A stretch of 64,000 nucleotides of DNA. It comes from an uncultured Eggerthellaceae bacterium (lineage in GTDB: Bacteria > Actinomycetota > Coriobacteriia > Coriobacteriales > Eggerthellaceae). Under the pieces are notes generated by a model. The model was not told the origin of the DNA. It saw nothing but the letters and a program-made list of their open reading frames with translations, and made no database searches. Below, piece after piece: positions 63,719 through 64,000 of the stretch (position 1 is the stretch's first letter; each line of letters opens with the position of its first letter). Location: contig CAJUSF010000035.1 in the NCBI GenBank assembly GCA_910588945.1, forward strand, positions 30,834 to 94,833, in the 5' to 3' direction. Position numbers and translations under genes: made by a program.

Positions 63719-63753
63719 ATGTAACAAGCGGACGTATAGCTTGTCACATTTTT
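63719..63753 (+). terminator. Intrinsic terminator downstream of tRNA-Cys
   Basis: ATGTAACAAGC (63719-63729) and GCTTGTCACAT (63739-63749) form an 11-position stem with one mismatch, then TTTTT. Confidence 0.75.
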
Positions 63754-63778
63754 ATGTTAAGGGACTATGTTAAGGGAC
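63753..63778. repeat. Tandem 13-bp duplication
   Basis: TATGTTAAGGGAC occurs twice in exact tandem (63753-63765 and 63766-63778), directly after a terminator. Confidence 0.9.
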
Positions 63779-63882
63779 GGGGATGATGGCATATTCCATC
63801 GTTTGCGACCGTAGGAGGTTCAGTGTAGGGACAGGATGAAATCCTGCCCTATGTTGCTTGCTTTGTGTTACGGATAATCAAA

Positions 63883-64000
63883 GCCCGTAGCATCCCTTTT
63901 TGATTTGCTCTGAACACTAACTATTAATAGCTTCCGTAAGGAAGCATATATATAAATGCATGAAGGAGTTGACCGCTGACGCGAAGCGTCAAGGGTAAAC
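63883..64000. repeat. Dispersed repeat, copy 2 (tRNA-Cys locus), truncated by window end
   Basis: These 118 bases match 26842-26959 with three substitutions and no gaps, and are in the same orientation. A hairpin TAGGG-CAGGAT/ATCCTG-CCCTA lies just before it (63826-63851). The rest of the non-coding stretch 63571-63882 shows no ORF or RNA gene. The distal inverted-repeat arm would lie outside the window. Confidence 0.85.

Overview
The window comes from one bacterial chromosome. It is densely packed, almost entirely housekeeping, and most genes lie on the minus strand. Base composition is roughly balanced. A Coriobacteriia-type actinobacterium (for example Cryptobacterium or Slackia relatives) would fit: the primary sigma factor has a long Lys/Ala-rich N-terminus, the rpmF-plsX-rnc-smc-ftsY-ffh block is compact, and an Fe-S flavoprotein of the enoate-reductase type is present. 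This placement is an inference from gene content; no 16S gene is present.

Region 1 (1-11.2 kb) is an amino-acid synthesis block read right to left: a leader with an intrinsic attenuator, ilvD-ilvB-ilvN-ilvC, then serC-serA-leuA, and a truncated flavin/Fe-S oxidoreductase at the window edge. Region 2 (11.2-26.4 kb) holds a DASS-type anion transporter, punA-prmC-prfA, trxA-trxB, thrS, a small zinc-ribbon membrane protein, and tig / clpP / clpX-valS. Region 3 (26.4-27.2 kb) is non-coding: a plus-strand tRNA-Leu, a strongly structured stretch flanked by a copy of the tRNA 3' end, and one copy of a dispersed repeat.

Region 4 (27.2-43.9 kb) holds sstT, tRNA-Asn, sigA, metK-priA with a probable SAM-sensing leader, an endonuclease-IV-like protein with missing metal ligands, ffh, ftsY with its acidic domain at the C-terminus, smc, rnc, plsX, rpmF (59 codons) and tRNA-Pro. 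Region 5 (44-49.8 kb) holds coaBC, then ileS-lspA and a RluA-type pseudouridine synthase. Region 6 (49.9-63.2 kb) holds a DegV protein, a glf/glycosyltransferase pair for galactofuranose-type glycans, pta and ackA facing each other, a HIT protein, xseB/xseA, a YugP-type metallopeptidase, RNase D, a lipid kinase, a TerC protein and an unrecognised membrane-anchored protein. Region 7 (63.2-64 kb) carries tRNA-Gly, tRNA-Cys, a tandem 13-mer and a second copy of the dispersed repeat, cut by the window end.

No phage, insertion sequence, CRISPR array or antimicrobial system was seen. The most unusual points are the endonuclease-IV homologue with four of nine zinc ligands replaced, the inverted domain order of FtsY, the two leader RNAs, and the tRNA-linked repeat elements. 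All promoters, terminators and hairpins were found by eye.
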